Origin: Pseudoscleropodium purum
Lineage: Eukaryota > Streptophyta > Bryopsida > Hypnales > Brachytheciaceae
Direction: 5' to 3'
DNA length: 64,000 bases
NCBI GenBank assembly: GCA_963969395.1
Contig: OZ017796.1
Span: 7,876,501-7,940,500, forward strand
The notes beneath the pieces were generated by a model. The model had not been told where the DNA came from. It saw only the letters and a program-made list of their open reading frames with translations, and made no database searches. Each line of letters begins with the position of its first letter. Within the stretch, counting starts at the first letter, position 1. Made by a program: the position numbers and the translations under genes. Positions 1-15,700 of this stretch are shown one piece after another.

Positions 1-6
1 TTTCAG

Positions 7-3000
7 GGCTTCTAGGTGGAAAGGGGGAGAAGAACGATTCCGAGGGGGATCAAGTTGCGGAATCGACAGAGGTTGACGAAACGAAGTTGGCTGAGCAAGA
101 AACAATCTTCTTGACTGGTGTCCTTGATGAACTGAAAATTGTCATAAGCAACAGCCGTGATGTAAGCTGACTACCTTGACCCATTTCTCTGTACGCGAAT
201 TTGTTTCATAAGCCCATTGTTTGGAACTTGAAGCGTGCTCTTTGCAAATGCGTTTGTGATTATTTTGATGCGAATGAGATTGTGCTTCTGGGGTTAGGAC
301 TTGTTTGAAGAGTGTCAATTTGGTCGAATTGATGGAAATTCACGACTTCAGCACGTTTCATGGCGTGCGGTTTGAATGAAAATCTATGCATGTCCTAGTT
401 TTTGAAGCTTTGTGTAGATGAATGTCACAGAATCACGTCAATTTAACGAAACTGATGATTGAAGGATGTCATAAATGGTCACCTGGTGACTGATGACTTC
501 ATCTCAGCCTTCTGTGTTTAGACATCTATACTTTTCTTGTTTCATTCGAAGTCAATGCCAACAGCTGAAATAATGAAATCGTCAAATGTGCTCTGTCCTT
601 TGCAGATTGATTTCGCATCAACCAAGCTGTTATTGGCCTCTGAGAGTCCACTCTTGGAACTCCGAGCCATTGGGACCAAGGTAATCATATTCTAGACTTG
701 CGTTCGAGGATATTCGGTTAGCCCTGTGGACTTCATAATGACTCCTTCACTGATCGTTGATCAAATCTGCTTGACAGACTTCAGATTTCATATCTCGTGT
801 CTGGGCCATTTTTCAATATGGTGGCAATTGCTTATATAATCTCATGATCTTGTTCGTATCAATGAATAGATGCAAACCACTGAATTAATGTACAAGATTA
901 TGTTTTTGAACGAAGACGATTTTATTAAACAAATCTGAAGTTGATTTTAGTGAGTGGTTGCTCTATGTCTGGTTTGGGCTTTTACTTTCTGAAAGTTTGC
1001 ACATTGATCCTGGACAATTACCTCCTGCATCTGAGCACTATGGGAAAAATTGATCAACTAACTCGAGATATATTTGTAGGTGGAATTTGTCATGAGAAAG
1101 AACGACATGTTAATCGGAGCTGTCTTACAAGCTTTAGAGCTTGAGGACAAATTCCATGGGCATGTTTCACCTTCCTGTCGCTACTTGGCTCGGTCATATA
1201 TCAAAAAGGAAAGGAATGGAAAAGGAGGGAATGATGGAGAAAGGGCCATGTCATCATCTTCATCCCATTCTAGCAATAAGAAAGGGGAAGACCGACAGCT
1301 TCAGAAAGAAGGAAGCAAACGAGGAACGAAACAGCTCACAAAGGGACCTGGTAACAACTCTAGATCTGCAGGCTCTTCAAAATTGAAGCTCAGTCAGTCT
1401 GGAACTTCAGGAGATGAACGCTTTTTTGATGCCAACGATGAGAGTGGTGATGAAAGCAGCTCAAGTACCTTTAGTTCACATAGACACGGCAGTAGCTCGG
1501 ATGCTGCAGCTAAGTTCTATGATGCTGAAGATGACGAAAGTGCACCACCTAGTTTTAAGAGAGAGGTCGGTCTATTGCCGGGATCTGCCTCACCAGAGCC
1601 AAATAAAAATGATCGGGATGTGACTGATAATGAGGAGCTCAAAAGCTTCGTGAAGGCCCAAGTTATCATGACCTCACCAGAGTCACCTACGTATGCGTCT
1701 ATTGACAAAGAGGTAAGCAATCAATGTGTCAATCGATATTTTGATGCAGACCTTGTATCGTGACCACATATGAATTGAGTAAGCACTTTGTGGCCTTACG
1801 AATATAATTTTGATTTGTATTGGTTTTAGTTGATATCAGTTTGTTACTCTTTGCGAAAATATCTGTGTAAAAGTGAAGTGCGTTTCTAGTACATTTCTAG
1901 TTTGTGAGTTACCTTTGATGCACAATTATGGCATTGATTCATCTCCGTTAAAGTAGGTTTTGAATAATCGTGATCATGAGTTTGACAGGTGCGAGTGTCA
2001 CTATCAACTTTGTCATTTTACTGCAATCGGCCAACAATAGTCGCTGCTTTGAATTTGGTGACTGCTATTACTGCCGAGGTCCAGCCAAAGAAGGATGAAG
2101 ATGGTAAGGAAGATGCACTACCTTCCTCAGAAGACACTAAAGTTTCCTCTGAATCATCAGAGATCGACAGGAAAGAGAAGCATGGGATGGGTGAAGAGGC
2201 CGACAAAGAGAAGGATGGTGACGAGAAAGATTCTCCGTCGGCATCTGCCAATGCTGATGGGGTTGTGACTACAATCAATCCCAAGGTTGTCGGTAGTGTA
2301 GATGCGAAGGGTAACCCTAAGATTGCTCCGCAGAAAAAAGACTCGGTTGTTAAAGGACTACTGGGAAAAGGGAAAGATAGGGTGGTGTTTTTGCTAGTAC
2401 TAGACATGGAGCTTGCAGAATTCGTTCTCAATAAGGAAGATGGTTCTCCCCTTTCAACCCTTTCTCAAGACAACTTTCACACTGACGTCAAGGTACTAGG
2501 AAGGCCTCATAATATTCTGTTTGGGTTCGTTATGTGTGGGCCATCAGTTTATCACGACATTCCTATGTCCATGACCTCCTATATCAGTTTGTGAGATTTG
2601 CATGTTGTCAGCGAATGTCGTTAGAGAACGTACTAGTTGATGACTTGGAGAGATTTTTGGTGACCAGATATATCCAGCGTCGTGGGGAGTGAAAGCTAAT
2701 CTAGGGAATCTTCGCATCAGTGACGACAACACCGACAGTCACCATGGAGACATCCCTTATCAGTACATTTGTGACATGCGGGATCCAGGCGGTTCTTCTT
2801 TCATTGAGGTTAACATTCCCTGACGCTTTTGATTTACCTGTAAGAAAGAAGTCTTTCATCTATTGGGGCTCTATGCGATCTTCCCTCTGTAGACAACCAA
2901 ACTCAGACTCTGAACTGAAAACTCTTTCTATTTTGTTGTTGGTTTTCATGTGAGGGAGCACTGTTGTGCACGCTCAAAGACCAGCATTCTAGTTTTTATG

Positions 3001-3790
3001 CTATTTTAAAATATCAGTTTTCATGTGCGTTCACATTTGTGTTTGCAGTTAGAGTTTGTGTCATTCAATGAAGATGACCTCGACTATGAGGGTTACGAAT
3101 TCAGTGTCACCGGGAAACTTTCAGAAGTTCGGCTCGTGTTCCTCAACCGTTTCATACAGGAGGTGATTCTTCAGTTACTCTCTTTCGGAGATATTCCAAT
3201 TCAGTTTTAAAAGTTCCTTGAGTGTGATGGGAAGTGATATTTTGCGGTAAGAGAAAATCACAATGCACCGGAATTTGTAGTCCTGTGACTTAAGACTTGT
3301 TCGTATCTGTACGTCTGCTGTAATGCCATACCTGTTCTATCGTTATTGCAGCTCACTGCTTATTTCATGGGTCTTGTCCCTCAAAGTTCGGGCTATGTAA
3401 TGAAGCTGAAGGATCGTGCATCCGACTATGAAAAACGTTTCTCTCAGTCCGAGATACAGGGACAACCCTCACTGAAGTTGGATATTTCTCTTCTGAAGCC
3501 TATCATCATCATGCCTCGTGGAACTTATAGTGAAGAGTGAGTGCAATCTACTCTCAGTCACTTGGTTAAAACTTTTGAATCCTATTTCAATTCTTTTATC
3601 TGCCATTCCTCTGCTATTTTCGTTCTGAAGTTAGAATGTCTACCATCCGTAATCTTTTTGCACGCTTTGTCATGTGAACAGTTTCATGGAACTTGATATT
3701 TTGCACATCAACATACGTAGCAGCTCTGAGTGGTTTGGTGGTGGCAAGGAGCAACTTGGAGCCATTCGCTTAGAAACAATCACGCTCGAT
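7..3790 (+). CDS. VPS13 exon block: N-terminal groove with serine/acidic loops
   Basis: Exons 7-161, 606-680, 1080-1712, 1989-2492, 2668-2808, 3049-3162, 3352-3536 and 3682-3790 join in frame. The exon at 1080 starts with the conserved stretch VEFVMRKNDM and then LARSYI, matching the part of plant VPS13 just after the chorein region. Exon 1080-1712 carries a long low-complexity serine-rich segment with the repeated phrase FFDAND / KFYDAEDDE / YFDAD. Exon 1989-2492 has a second charged loop rich in K, E and D. Such loops normally leave the hydrophobic groove as disordered insertions. Codons cross introns in phase 0 except at 3536/3682 (phase 2). Confidence 0.8.
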
Positions 3791-6700
3791 GTATAGTTTT
3801 CACCTATGATTTGTTGACATCGATTGGATTGTTGCTTCTAAGTATGAAGTTGGAGTTTCAGTTGCCCAGGTGGCATTTCGTGAGAACTTGGATATGTTTT
3901 CCTTGTCATTAAACCCTTGTTCTAAGTTGTTTCTGAATTTGGCGATGCAGGTTGAAGACGTAAGTCTGACAGTTGGAGTTAAAGGTAATGTTGGGAGTGA
4001 GATATTTGATCGAGCGAGAGGGATCGGCCTCGTACTCAGGCGACCCTTGCGTGATCTTTGGCACAAGGTCCCAATTATCGAAGCAACAGTCAAGGTGATC
4101 CTCTCCCCTCATCCTTGAAAATCAGTCACTACTCAAACCATTTATAATCAAACTGATTGATCTCATGTGGTAAGGTTATTGCCGTATATGGCGACGAACG
4201 TGTCTTTGAGGTTCTTTTTTTCTTTTAAAAAATTCTAATTTCGTCTTTACTGGCAGATTGAAGAGCTTCGGGCATCACTTTCCGACAAAGAATATCAAGT
4301 GATTACCGAGTGCGTAACACAAAACATGGCCGAAACGCCGGACTCGCCTCCTACTCTGTATGGTAACTCACCTTCAGAGGAGGAAAAGTCAGGTGCAGAG
4401 GACGAAGCTCAAAAGTTAGAAGGTGCTAGTGGTGCAGATGTTGTTACTGAGGATCCCCAAGAAGAGACGGATCAAGGTCAAGAAGAGAGTCACTCATCAG
4501 CTGAGGAGCCCTACACTACGATCAAAGTTGGAGTAGCGATTGATCTGGTGGAACTGGGCTTGTACGTTGGTGGAACCAGGGACGCATCGCTTGCTACTGT
4601 CCAGGTTAGAGCAGAAAGATTGCTTGAGATCATTGAAATGAAACAACTTTTGCCTGAATACTAATTTCAATTTCAACGTTCATGTGGAATGGTAAACGGA
4701 CAGAATCTGAAAGAAGAATTGACTGGACTAGGCTGTATGCAGCGACGTCTTGACATAGATGCTGTCGGCAATTTGACGCATGTTTGCCTAAAACTTGCAG
4801 GTACTTGGCGTATGGGCGTCATATAAAGCGAATAATATTGAGGAATCAGTAGTGATGGCATCACTGGAAAGACTTAGTCTCAAAGATGAACGTGAAGGAA
4901 CCGATCCGGAGATGCAGTACATGATTGGGCATGCAGATGATCAGGCACCGAACACCTTAGAGGGTAACTTTGCTCATGCTCAGAGAAACAAGAAAGAGAA
5001 GAAAGAAAATGACTCGGCAGTTGGAACCTCAAGCTCAAGTCGTGGGTGGGGGTACGATTTTGTCACCTAGCTACTGTCTGCCCTCTGACACGTCTTTTCT
5101 GAATGTCATCGCCCTGTCCTGGAATTTATATAAAATAAAAGAACCCGGAAATATTAGGAGAATAGTCTTTGGTCAATATCGCATGGAAATCAGAAACAAA
5201 GTCGGCTTCCGCTTCGGTTGTTAGGAACCTGTTTGTAAGTGTTTATATAGTTATACATGATGGTCGTCCTAATAATCTTTCAACATTGAGCGTGTTTCCT
5301 GTCTAAATATCAAATTGGGCTGCGATGAATGGTTGCTGGTCTGAATTCTCGCCCATCTTTTCACTGTTCAGACTCTAATAATTTAATGTGCGTGAATATT
5401 TCTTAACTAAACAAGCTTTCATGCACAGATCCGGATTGACAATGCTTGTGGTTGACGCACAACTTAGTCCAACTCGTCAGCAAGTTTCTCTTCGCATTCA
5501 GCGCCCGCGGTTGGTAGTTGCTTTTGATTTTTTGTTGGCAGTGGGTGAATTTTTCGTCCCATCGATGCATGCAATGCTGGCGGAGAAGGGAGATGAGAAC
5601 CCCCTAGACATGAAGAATGGGATATTTTTGAACGATCGTGTTTACAAGCAAACAGCAAAGGAAGTTCGGATTTCGCCAAAGAAGCCTCTAGTTGCTGATT
5701 TCGTAGGTGTTCAAGAGTACATATACAACGGTCAAGGAAACACACTGAGACTTTTAAACCGACATGACGAAGATCTATCTATGTTTTCCCCAGAGGCCTT
5801 AATCTTTGTAGCTGATGGGAAAAGACTTATTTTCAGGAACGTAGTCATTCAGGTATTTTCCTAGTGTTCTTGTACGAATCATCTTTTCTATTCCATTGTG
5901 CTTTTATCTTCAACAAGTCTAGACAGGAGAATCGGTTCAAGAGGACCAGGAAGGGGAGGATGTACTTTGGAGATAAAGTAGTCATTCTAAGCATTTTACT
6001 TGTGTCAGAATGGTGACTACTTGGATTCGTCAATTTACCTCGGCAGTAACAGCAGCTATTCAGCATCTCGGGACGATGGAGTATTTATGGAAGGGCCCCC
6101 TGAGGAGTCTGACACGTCGAGCATCGCGTCATCCCATGAAGAGGATAAGAAGGACAATAAGAAAGAAGAGGCAGACAAACCTCCTGTGGAGATGGTCTTT
6201 AACTTGCAGGTGCTATACTGTGTACCCAAAGCCACCACATGATGGCATTTTTGTTCTTGCCACCTAAAGAAATTAAATAACCTAGAGTGGAATTTCTATG
6301 TTCGTTTCGAAAGTCTTTCGATGGAGTCTTACTTGATCACATCTCTAACTGATTGTGGATTCAATGTTGTAAAAAATGTAGTTGTATTTCCACTGTTGCA
6401 CATTCTTTTGCATTGAATTTATCTCCTCTGGAATTCTAGGGTCATATCATAGTACTCTCAGCATCTGTCTGAAGGTCGGATGCTCCGAGGTCATCATTAA
6501 GTTTTTCTACTCTTCGTGTGTCCCTTGAAAGAAGCTCTAACAGGCTGTGTATTTTTTTTAGGCGATTGGTCCTGAGCTGAGCCTTTTTGACAGTATTAAT
6601 CGACCATCCGGTCTTGTCCTTCCCGAGAGGCATCTTCGTGCTAAGCTGAATGCTTTTGCAAGGTATTTATTCAGCTTCCGTTTTTATGCTTGGTGAAGTG

Positions 6701-9700
6701 CTGTAAGTGAATGATAGTTACGAGCATTCAAATCTTGACATTTTGCAAGTTCCAGGTCATTCGTAATTAATTTCTTGATTCTGGAGCTGTATTTCTGTTT
6801 GACGTAGCTTTGGATATTTTCTACGGGGAGATGGCTATTTTTATGATACTTTGTTATCTTTTTTGAACCTTGTCAACATATCCCGGAACCATAGTAGTCT
6901 CGTTATATTATTGCTTCTTGCTTTACAACAGCTTTTAAGTAATGTGTACACTGGGCTCCACTGCTCCATCCGCTCATAAACAACAAAAGCTCATTTAAGG
7001 CCGTATCAAGTCCCTCCCTAGTATTTCTTGAGGTTCATATTGCTTTCAATATGCAGATTCTTGTAAGAGAGGTGCATTTAAAAAACAATAATTCGTCCTG
7101 TTTGTTGCAGATTCTCAATGAAAGGAGATGATATGGACCTCACCGCAAACTTGAATGGTTTTACGGTGGAATCAACAAGTGGAATGAATGTCTTGGAGCC
7201 TTTTGATGTTTTTCTAACCTATTCGCAAGTGACAGGGAAACAGAACATCCACGTTGGTGTGACAGAGATTTATACCAACTTCTCCTTCAGTATTCTTCAA
7301 CTTATTTTACGCCTACAGGATGATGTCATGTCTATCATGCGTATTACATCTGAACAGATTACAATGGAATGCTCCGAGTTTGAGAAGATATGGGCAGATG
7401 ATAGTAAGCTTGCCAATCCACAAGTTCATGTTACGAATTCAATTTATGCCTGCCTGCAATTTGCTTAATTCTGGCAGGCCTTAGATAATGCAATCCGTAG
7501 TACGATGCAGCTCTTTAGCTCGGTGTTGTAGATATCCTGCTTCGAATAGCGGATGCGAGGCAAGTGCTGGGTTGTGAAATTTCATTGTCCGATGCATGTG
7601 CTCATTTGAGCTGCTTTCATGGCAGATTCTGAAATTGCAGCAGGTGGATCGCATCTAGCTTTCTGGCGCCCTCGACCTCCACCTGGATTTGGAGTGCTTG
7701 GTGACTGTGTAACACCCCTGTATGTCTTTCCTGAAGATTTCATGGAGCCAGATTTAGATTATCTTTATTTGCAATTTCTATGCATTGCATTAGCCAGTAG
7801 TGAAGCTCAGCTCATCTTTAATAGCACATTTGAGTCCGTGCCATCAAACATAATATAATCTTAAGTGGACTGGGATTATACTGTTAGTGTTCCTTTTTGT
7901 GTGAATGCATTGTCCAACTCTTTCTCAAGCCCGTTGGCAATTTTACTGAAGGGAACGTCAAGCACTGTTGAACAATATTATTTGTGCTATCCCTGTGTTG
8001 TGTATTGATGTGATCATTTTTCCGTTATTGTGATATGTATTGTAGGGATGAGGCACCAGCAAAGGGCGTGTTGACAGTTAATATGGCATTAGTGCGAGTG
8101 AAGAGACCCATTGGATATAAACGCGTTTGGTCATCAATCGACCTTGTTCCTAAGGTTTCAAAGAAGTCTAACGTAGATGGGAAAGCCATCCAATTGAGTG
8201 AAAGTAATAGTAAGCAAGAATTGGATAATGCTTCGACTAGCATATCTGATGATGAAGAGGGTGAGGAACGGAGTTGCTGTGTCTGGTTACCGAGTCCACC
8301 AGAAGGGTACGTCGCTCTTGGTTGTGTGGTGTGGAAAGGACAGGAAGAACCTCCGAAGTCTGCAGGCTTGTGTGTTTTGGCTGCACTTGTATCACCATGT
8401 TCAATGCGAGACTGTATCAATATTCAGGGACGTCCGAGGTGAGTGCAACTCCTTCCAGCAATTGTGCATCTTTTTAGGTGTCTAGTGGCAGTTGGTAGCA
8501 TCGTCAGGTCGCTGTTGTGAGCAGTCGAGTGTGTTCTTCCAGGTCGAATGTCTCGGGGGGGGTGCACCAGATCGAATACCTCGAATAAGTCGTTCGACTG
8601 TGGGAGTATGCAAAGGCAATTCCACTTGAGTTTATATCGCACACGTAATAGCGTTGATAAAAGAATCTTCTCAAAATTATTATTTTCTTATTCAAGTTCA
8701 TACAATCAAATGGATTGCAGGGAAGCCGGAATGGATTCTCAACAGAAGTGGGCATTTTGGCGGGCAGATAGCTCGATTGGCACTTTCTTTTTGCAAATAG
8801 ATCCAAAGGAATTGGTTCAACCCCAGGCCTATGACCTTCGTCTTGCTATCTCCAATTATGGGATGTTCACTGTCGATGAAACAGTTCCAGTTGGCTCGGA
8901 CAAACCACAGACGAAATCATCCCTTCGTAAGTTACCGAGGAACACAAGGATCTTTGGTGTATGTTTGATGTCATTACTTTTTCTTCCCGTTATTCTAGCT
9001 TAATTTCCCAATTTTTACTATTCTCATTTTCGGGGAAAGATGCTTTCGTCCAGTCAGCTTGTGAGATTCAGACTAAGTTGCGATTTGAGGGGAAATATTG
9101 GTGGGAAGATCAGCAGATGCCTTGCGTCAAATTTTTATCACGCCTCTTACTGACTGGATATAGGTTGGACGATATGATAATATTTGGAATGTCGATCGTC
9201 TTGGCAGGTGAAGAGGAAGGTGACACCGCTGGATTATTGACAGAGGTGGTCTCATCGGGTAGGATATACGAGAACGTGGGCAGGTTCAAGTTGGTATGGT
9301 GGGACAAGGGCAGCGGATCTGGAGAAGGTATCTCCATATGGCGACCCAATGTGCCATCCGGGTGTGCCATGGTGGGGGACATCGCCGTGAAAGGGTACAT
9401 TCTTATCTTTTATCGCATATTACATCAAATTATACATCAGCCGTCTTCTTGTACATATGTATGAATTGGAAGGAAGTCTGAAAGCAGTGCCTTTAATATC
9501 AATGCTGTTCTTTGTGTGTAGATATGAACCTCCAAGTACAGGCCTTGTGCTCCGTGATACAGAGGAAGGTGATTTAATTAGCAAACCAGAACGTTTCCAA
9601 GAATTGGCTCACATCTCTAAGCAAAGACATCTCGACGGTGTTTATTTCTGGATCCCAGTTGCTCCCCCCGGGTATTCAGTCATAGGATGCATAGCTGGCA

Positions 9701-12700
9701 AGAGCTCCAGTCCTGACAAAGATGCCGTGGAGAGTATTCGTTGTGTGCGGAATGACCTTGTCAGCGGTGCTAATTTTGTAGGCTCCAGTCTCTGGAGCAC
9801 TAGGTCTCTGAAACCGGGACAGCAGCAGCTGAGTATTTGGCCCGTAGAAAATGAGGTGAGTTATTACGAAATAAAAATCTTCTCTAACAGTTCGTGCAGT
9901 TCGTGTCACTCAACTTTTTTCTTTATGTGATTCATTTTGATTCTTTATCCGCTTTCTGTACTGTAAGGTCTAGGCAATGTAACCGTTCTTCAGTTACCTT
10001 CGATTGCCCTATAAGATTCCAGTTCTGCATCATATCATTTGTTCTCGTCAGATATTCGCAATGTTCGCTTTTGCTGCAGGCAAACTCCTTCTTTGTGAAA
10101 CCTGGAAGCTACGAAAGTCCCTCACCTCAAAGTGCTCTTGGCTTGGCGGATTTGAGAAGGCAATCACAGCCAGACAATTTGACTGTGGCTATGGAAGTCA
10201 AGGGTGTCTCTGCGACAATCTATGATGATTTTGGCGGCTTCGTAAGCTCTTTCATTCCTTTGTGACTATCTAGTGATATCTTATTGAGATCATAGCTTAG
10301 AGAATCACTTATTGATTTGGCATTTATTGATTTCTTTTATTAACATTGTATTGTTGGTATTGTTACTTGCATATGTTATAGTTTCACATGGCCCGTATCC
10401 TTCTACAAAATATATTTGTAACTATTATCACAGGTTGTGGATAATCTGATCTGACCATTACGTTATCTCATGAGTTCTTATCAATCAATCTCAAAAAATG
10501 TCCGATTCGTTGGTTGTTGAGTTCAGATGACACCGCTTCTGGACTTGTCAATTACCGGTATACAAGCAAGCTTGCACGGTCGTATGGAGGCCTTTAGCAC
10601 ATTTGTCAATTTCTCCTTGACAGCCACAACATTCAACAGCAAGTTTGACGCATGGGAGCCTCTTATCGAACCATGTGATGCGTTTGTCAGGTGTGTTCCT
10701 GCATTTTTGTGCTGACATCCTTCTTAGTCGATTGTTGTCAGCTGTCGCTATCGCAATCGGAATCTTAGACGTTGCAACACTAATTAAGCAAATTATTTTG
10801 GGAATTCGTGGGGACGTAACACTTAGTTTAAGTTCTTGAAGTCATATTTTTGCGATATGGAAATATAAACGTCAAGTCTAATTGAATTCTTTTGGTGGAT
10901 GACTCAGATACGAATTCGAAAGCGATCCACAAGACAAAGTTCGACCTACTGTCTCAAGAGTTCAATTCAATACGCAGAGTGACTTCAATGTCAACGTTTC
11001 TGTCGCCAACGCAAACATGTTGTTGGAAGCCTACTCTAGTTGGATGAATCTGAGTAAACTTGAAGCTTGCGATAAGAAACGGGAATTGCAGGTAATTTTC
11101 ATATGAAGTAACTTCTGCCATGATTTGTCGTCTTGTGCGTTTTGGTCACCGACCCTAAGTTGGTGTGCTGATCAAAATATTTCTTTTGACTTTGATTTTC
11201 AAAATACATTTTCTGGTTCTAATCCACCTAACATAATGTATGGAGAAACGATCATTTTCTGCAGTGTTTACGCTTGTAATTTGTCCGTTCCTCATGTTAA
11301 CATTCTTGGGAATTGTACAGGATAAAACTGGAAATTCACTGGATCTTAGTCGAAGACTTTCTAGACTCGGTACTGATATGTCCATGGACGGTAAGGGTAA
11401 TAAGAATTCCTTAATAATGGTCCACAACGAGGTAGGAGAACAACTCTGGGTGAGAACTGCGGAGGGAAGTGGCAAATATCAAATGTCAGCGTTGCCATCA
11501 AACGGAACGGCGCCGATTAAGTTGCCAGTCAATCGCTGCATTCAAGATTCAACTCACAACGAGATGGCGCAGGGACGCTCTGGGAAATTTGTGGCCATCA
11601 GAATTGGTGATGCTGAGGTAAAGTTTCGAACTCAATGTTGACTTGGCGATGTGTTAGACATGATGTTCGTCAGTGGTATAATTGATCACTTCGTGTCCTA
11701 CTAGACCCCATCAAACAATCACAGACCGTCGGAAATTGTATATGGAACTTTGTGTGGAGCGGCTGTAGGATTGAATTATGCTACGCTTTGTTGATTGCAT
11801 TAGCATCCTTCAGTGTTTTCATAAACTCGTATTGGTTACAGTTACCACAGGTTCAAGGTATCGGAGGAAGGGAGTACATGGCAGCAATCCAAATTGTGCC
11901 TGTGCATGCAGCCTCTGATAGCAAGCAACTACAATTCCAGAGTGCTCGTACTCGATGTGTGAATCGCAGCGAAGATAATAACCGCCAAGTGCGAGTCTTC
12001 TGGGATGAAGTTTTCGTATTTGAAGTCAAATCTGGAGTACGTCTGCTACGCGTCCTCTTTTCGGACCAATTTTGTTGATTTTTTGACAATTTGATGTTTT
12101 CGGCCGCCGATGAGTATCTTCCTTTTTCGCTTAAGTCTTATATTTCCTCTCCTTAGGCCAAAGGAAGACGGGTACATTTATGGATTATAAACACATGCTT
12201 CTGTGTAATCAAGACTGAATGTACTCGTCCTGCAGGAAGTAAATCGAATCGAGATTGTTGTGAATGACCTCTCTAGAGGTAAGTTTGCTTCTTGCCTACT
12301 CATGAAGACCGATATATAATGGTTACAGAATTATTATTAGCCTGAGGCTGGGCAAGATTTCGGATTTGAGGACACACGAACGCCCCTCAAAGTTTTGCCG
12401 ACTTTCCACCTGACGCTGGTTTCGTGCCGTTTTTGGTAACTGGCAGGGTCGCCTGTGGGGTATTGCACGTTTGAGCTCACTGATAAAGGGAAGAATAGAT
12501 CGAGAAAGGACGAAAGTGATATTTCTGGTTCTTCTTCTCTTGAACTAAGACCTCAAACTCTCTATCCACCTAAAGAAGTTAAAGAAGAGGTAATTTCCAA
12601 GTTTTTGAAGCCTTGGTTGGCTAAGTCTACTGTATTTGGACGGTTGAATCCTGAATTGAATTTAGAGTTTCAGTGCTTGTCACTATTACTTAATGTAATG

Positions 12701-15700
12701 AAGTCTTTGGCGAAAAATATCCTACTGTATGGATGGTTTCTGTTCAAAATCCGCTATGTTCTTATCGGATATTGCAACTTGCAGGACGATGGTGATCCGC
12801 ATGGTGAAGCTGGTGAAACTGGTCACGTGACGCTAGCGGCACATTTTTTCACCGTGTATGGAGAAGACACCGATGATGTAGATTCTGAGGATCTAGAATC
12901 TCGAAAAAGTGTTGGCTCTCAGAACTTGGGCGCAATTGAAGTATCCGGGTCGAAAAAGGGGCCATGGTCTCCAGTGAGGTTAAATTATGGACTTGGTCCA
13001 GCACCCTGGCACTTAGGAAGGGATAGTTTGGCTAGTGAAATGTTTGTAAATGACGGAGTGAAACATCTCTTTGTTCGTACCCTGGTGACGCTTATGAACG
13101 AGACGGAGTATCATCTGGAAGCTCGCCTGTGTCCAGATTTCCTTGTGAGTCAAGAAACCGAGGAAAACACAATGGATGACGATAACGATTCGGAGAATTC
13201 CGTGGAGGAAGAAATATTTGAGAACGAAAGATGTCAATCCGGGAAAGGATGGGGTCATCCGTCGTTGCCGAATGATCCAGGTCATTGGTGCTCACGAGAC
13301 CTGTCTGAGCCCTCGAAGGTACCTTTACCATTCTAATCAATTACTATATTTGTCAAATCTACATATGCTTCACATAGTTTGCTTCCACCGTAGTAGCTAG
13401 TCGAATCAATATCTACACAGCCATTATAGAATGCACCTCAAGCATGGTTGTCAACTGAAGGTTTTTCGAATTCTATGTTGTAGGGAGATGATCTATTGCC
13501 TTCATTCATGCATTTTACATAATCTAGTTTAGTTGTCGCCTTCATATTTTATATTAATATTTGTTCGTGCATGACCATTGTAAATACTAATTTATTCGTA
13601 ATTGCTATATCTGTATTATGCAGGAGTTCCCTAAATTTCCACTCCCTGAGGGTTGGGTTTGGATGACCGACTGGCGACTTGACAGAACCGGAGCAGTCGA
13701 CCGCGATGGATGGGCTTATGCGAATGACTTTCACAGGCTGAAGGACTGGCCTCCTAGTAGTAGTAATGAAAAAAGCTCCATGATCGTACGACGTCGTCGG
13801 TGGATACGCTCAAGGTTATGCAAGGACACTTCGAGGAATTTGGTGATCTCGCTTGGAATTTTGGAGCCTCATTCTACTGTTGCCTGCCCAATTGCCAGTC
13901 TACGGTCAGGTGGACTGGATTACGTTGTTCAGGTACTGATTTCTTAGACAGGCACAAATATTATTAACTCGTCATGGAACCGCTTCTGGATTGGTGAGTA
14001 CATGTTTTCTGAAAGTTTGCTTGTATCCAGCTGTTACTGGTACTAAAAGATCTCTGTGTCTCGCAAAGAAATCTCATAGTTTTAGTTTAGCTATTTCTGA
14101 AATTCTAATCTCTCGTATATATATTCATGGAATGTTCACCAAAGCTAACATTCACTTTTGGCGACAAATTCTGTAGGTGAAGCCTCGTACCGGATCAGTG
14201 AACTCAGGCTTGGCACATAACTGGAGCTCAGCTGTGTCATATAGAGGGAAGCCTGAGCCGGGTAGGGCTCGACAATCCTCAAAAGAGATTCGAATTCGTG
14301 GGCTTCAAAACACTGAAGACCTCTTAAATTGCCCTGTCTTGGCAAGCAGCAGCAATGAGAAAGATGTCTGGCTTTGCCTCCAAATCAAGGCAACTGAGGT
14401 TGGCAAGAGTAGTCAACTGGATCCTATTGAGGATTGGCGTTTAACTGTCTCTGCACCACTTGACCTTGTGAACTTTTTACCTGTACCATGTAAATATACT
14501 GTCTCTGAAAAGGCCAATGGGAAGGGTCTTGTGGAGCTCCAAAGTGGGTTAGTCGAGCCTGGGAAATCGAAGGCCGTTTTCCTTGCTGACTTGCGCAATC
14601 CTCTCTACCTGAAGTGGATTCCAGAGGATGGCTGGCAAGCCCAGGGGGTAGGAACTGTACTATCAAACCTGCTTTTTCGTTCGTATGTTTTTCAGAAATC
14701 TGTCGTGTAGTATCTTGGAATCTTGGAGATTAAATCTGACTGTCTTGATTATGGTGCTCTTCACCTACTTGTTTCACTAAAATTATGTGTCTATGATGCT
14801 TGTATTATGCAGGAGGACGTCCTGATCTCGCAGTCGGGAAAAGACGCTGCGAAGGTAGTGGTGGTCACGAATGGAGTGAGGTAAATTGATCAGTCTCGCT
14901 CACCTCAGTGTTTCGTCAGTCTTTGGTTGTCATTTCGAGATTATGTTCTCCTTTGTAAGTGTGCCATATTTTCTTTCAATGCTGTTTATGTGTGCTTGGT
15001 AGAAAACCTAATTCAATTTCAAGCACAGTGTCTTCCAAGTAAAAGTCTATTTTTATGGTTGCAGGTTATTTTCGTAGAGAAATTTCTCTTAGATTTAGTT
15101 TGTTCCATTGTTACCGTGCTCGCGGTAATTTGGAAGGAAATTCTTTCTTATGTCCGTACATGTACTTGATTTGAGTCCCACCTACGTTTGAGCGTGAATG
15201 AAGTTCTCTGTCAAAGGAAAAAATTCAATAGAATTTCAAGTAGTTATTTGGACATTGTGGGAAAACAACCGCTGTCATGATCGATTTGAGTCATCCTTGT
15301 GATAAAATAAGTCGCATATGGAGGTGCTGACAAATTTCAACATTATACTGCTTGGTACTGAAAATGAATTGTCGCCATTGAGACAATATTCTGAAAGTAC
15401 TATCGGGCTTTGAATGCTGCAGGGATTTAGCCATTCACATGCAATACGATAATGGGAGCAATGACTTATCAGCCCGAGTTATTCAGTTTTACGTTCCGTG
15501 CTGGTTGGATAGTGCTGGTTGTCCTCCTTTGAAATACAAGTTGACTGGGGTTGAGAATCAGGGGCGGAAGAAGTCCAAGAGCGACAGAAGTTGGTTTAGC
15601 AAAAAGTCCATGGAGGAGATTTATGAAGAAGATATGCATCAGTTGCCAACCATGATTTCGAATTTCGACTGCAAGACTATGGGACTAGCGGTGGCTATGG

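Noticed and set aside
1517..2431. Minus-strand frames of 67 and 137 residues at 1.5-2.4 kb
   Set aside because: Serine-rich products antisense to the serine/acidic VPS13 exons.
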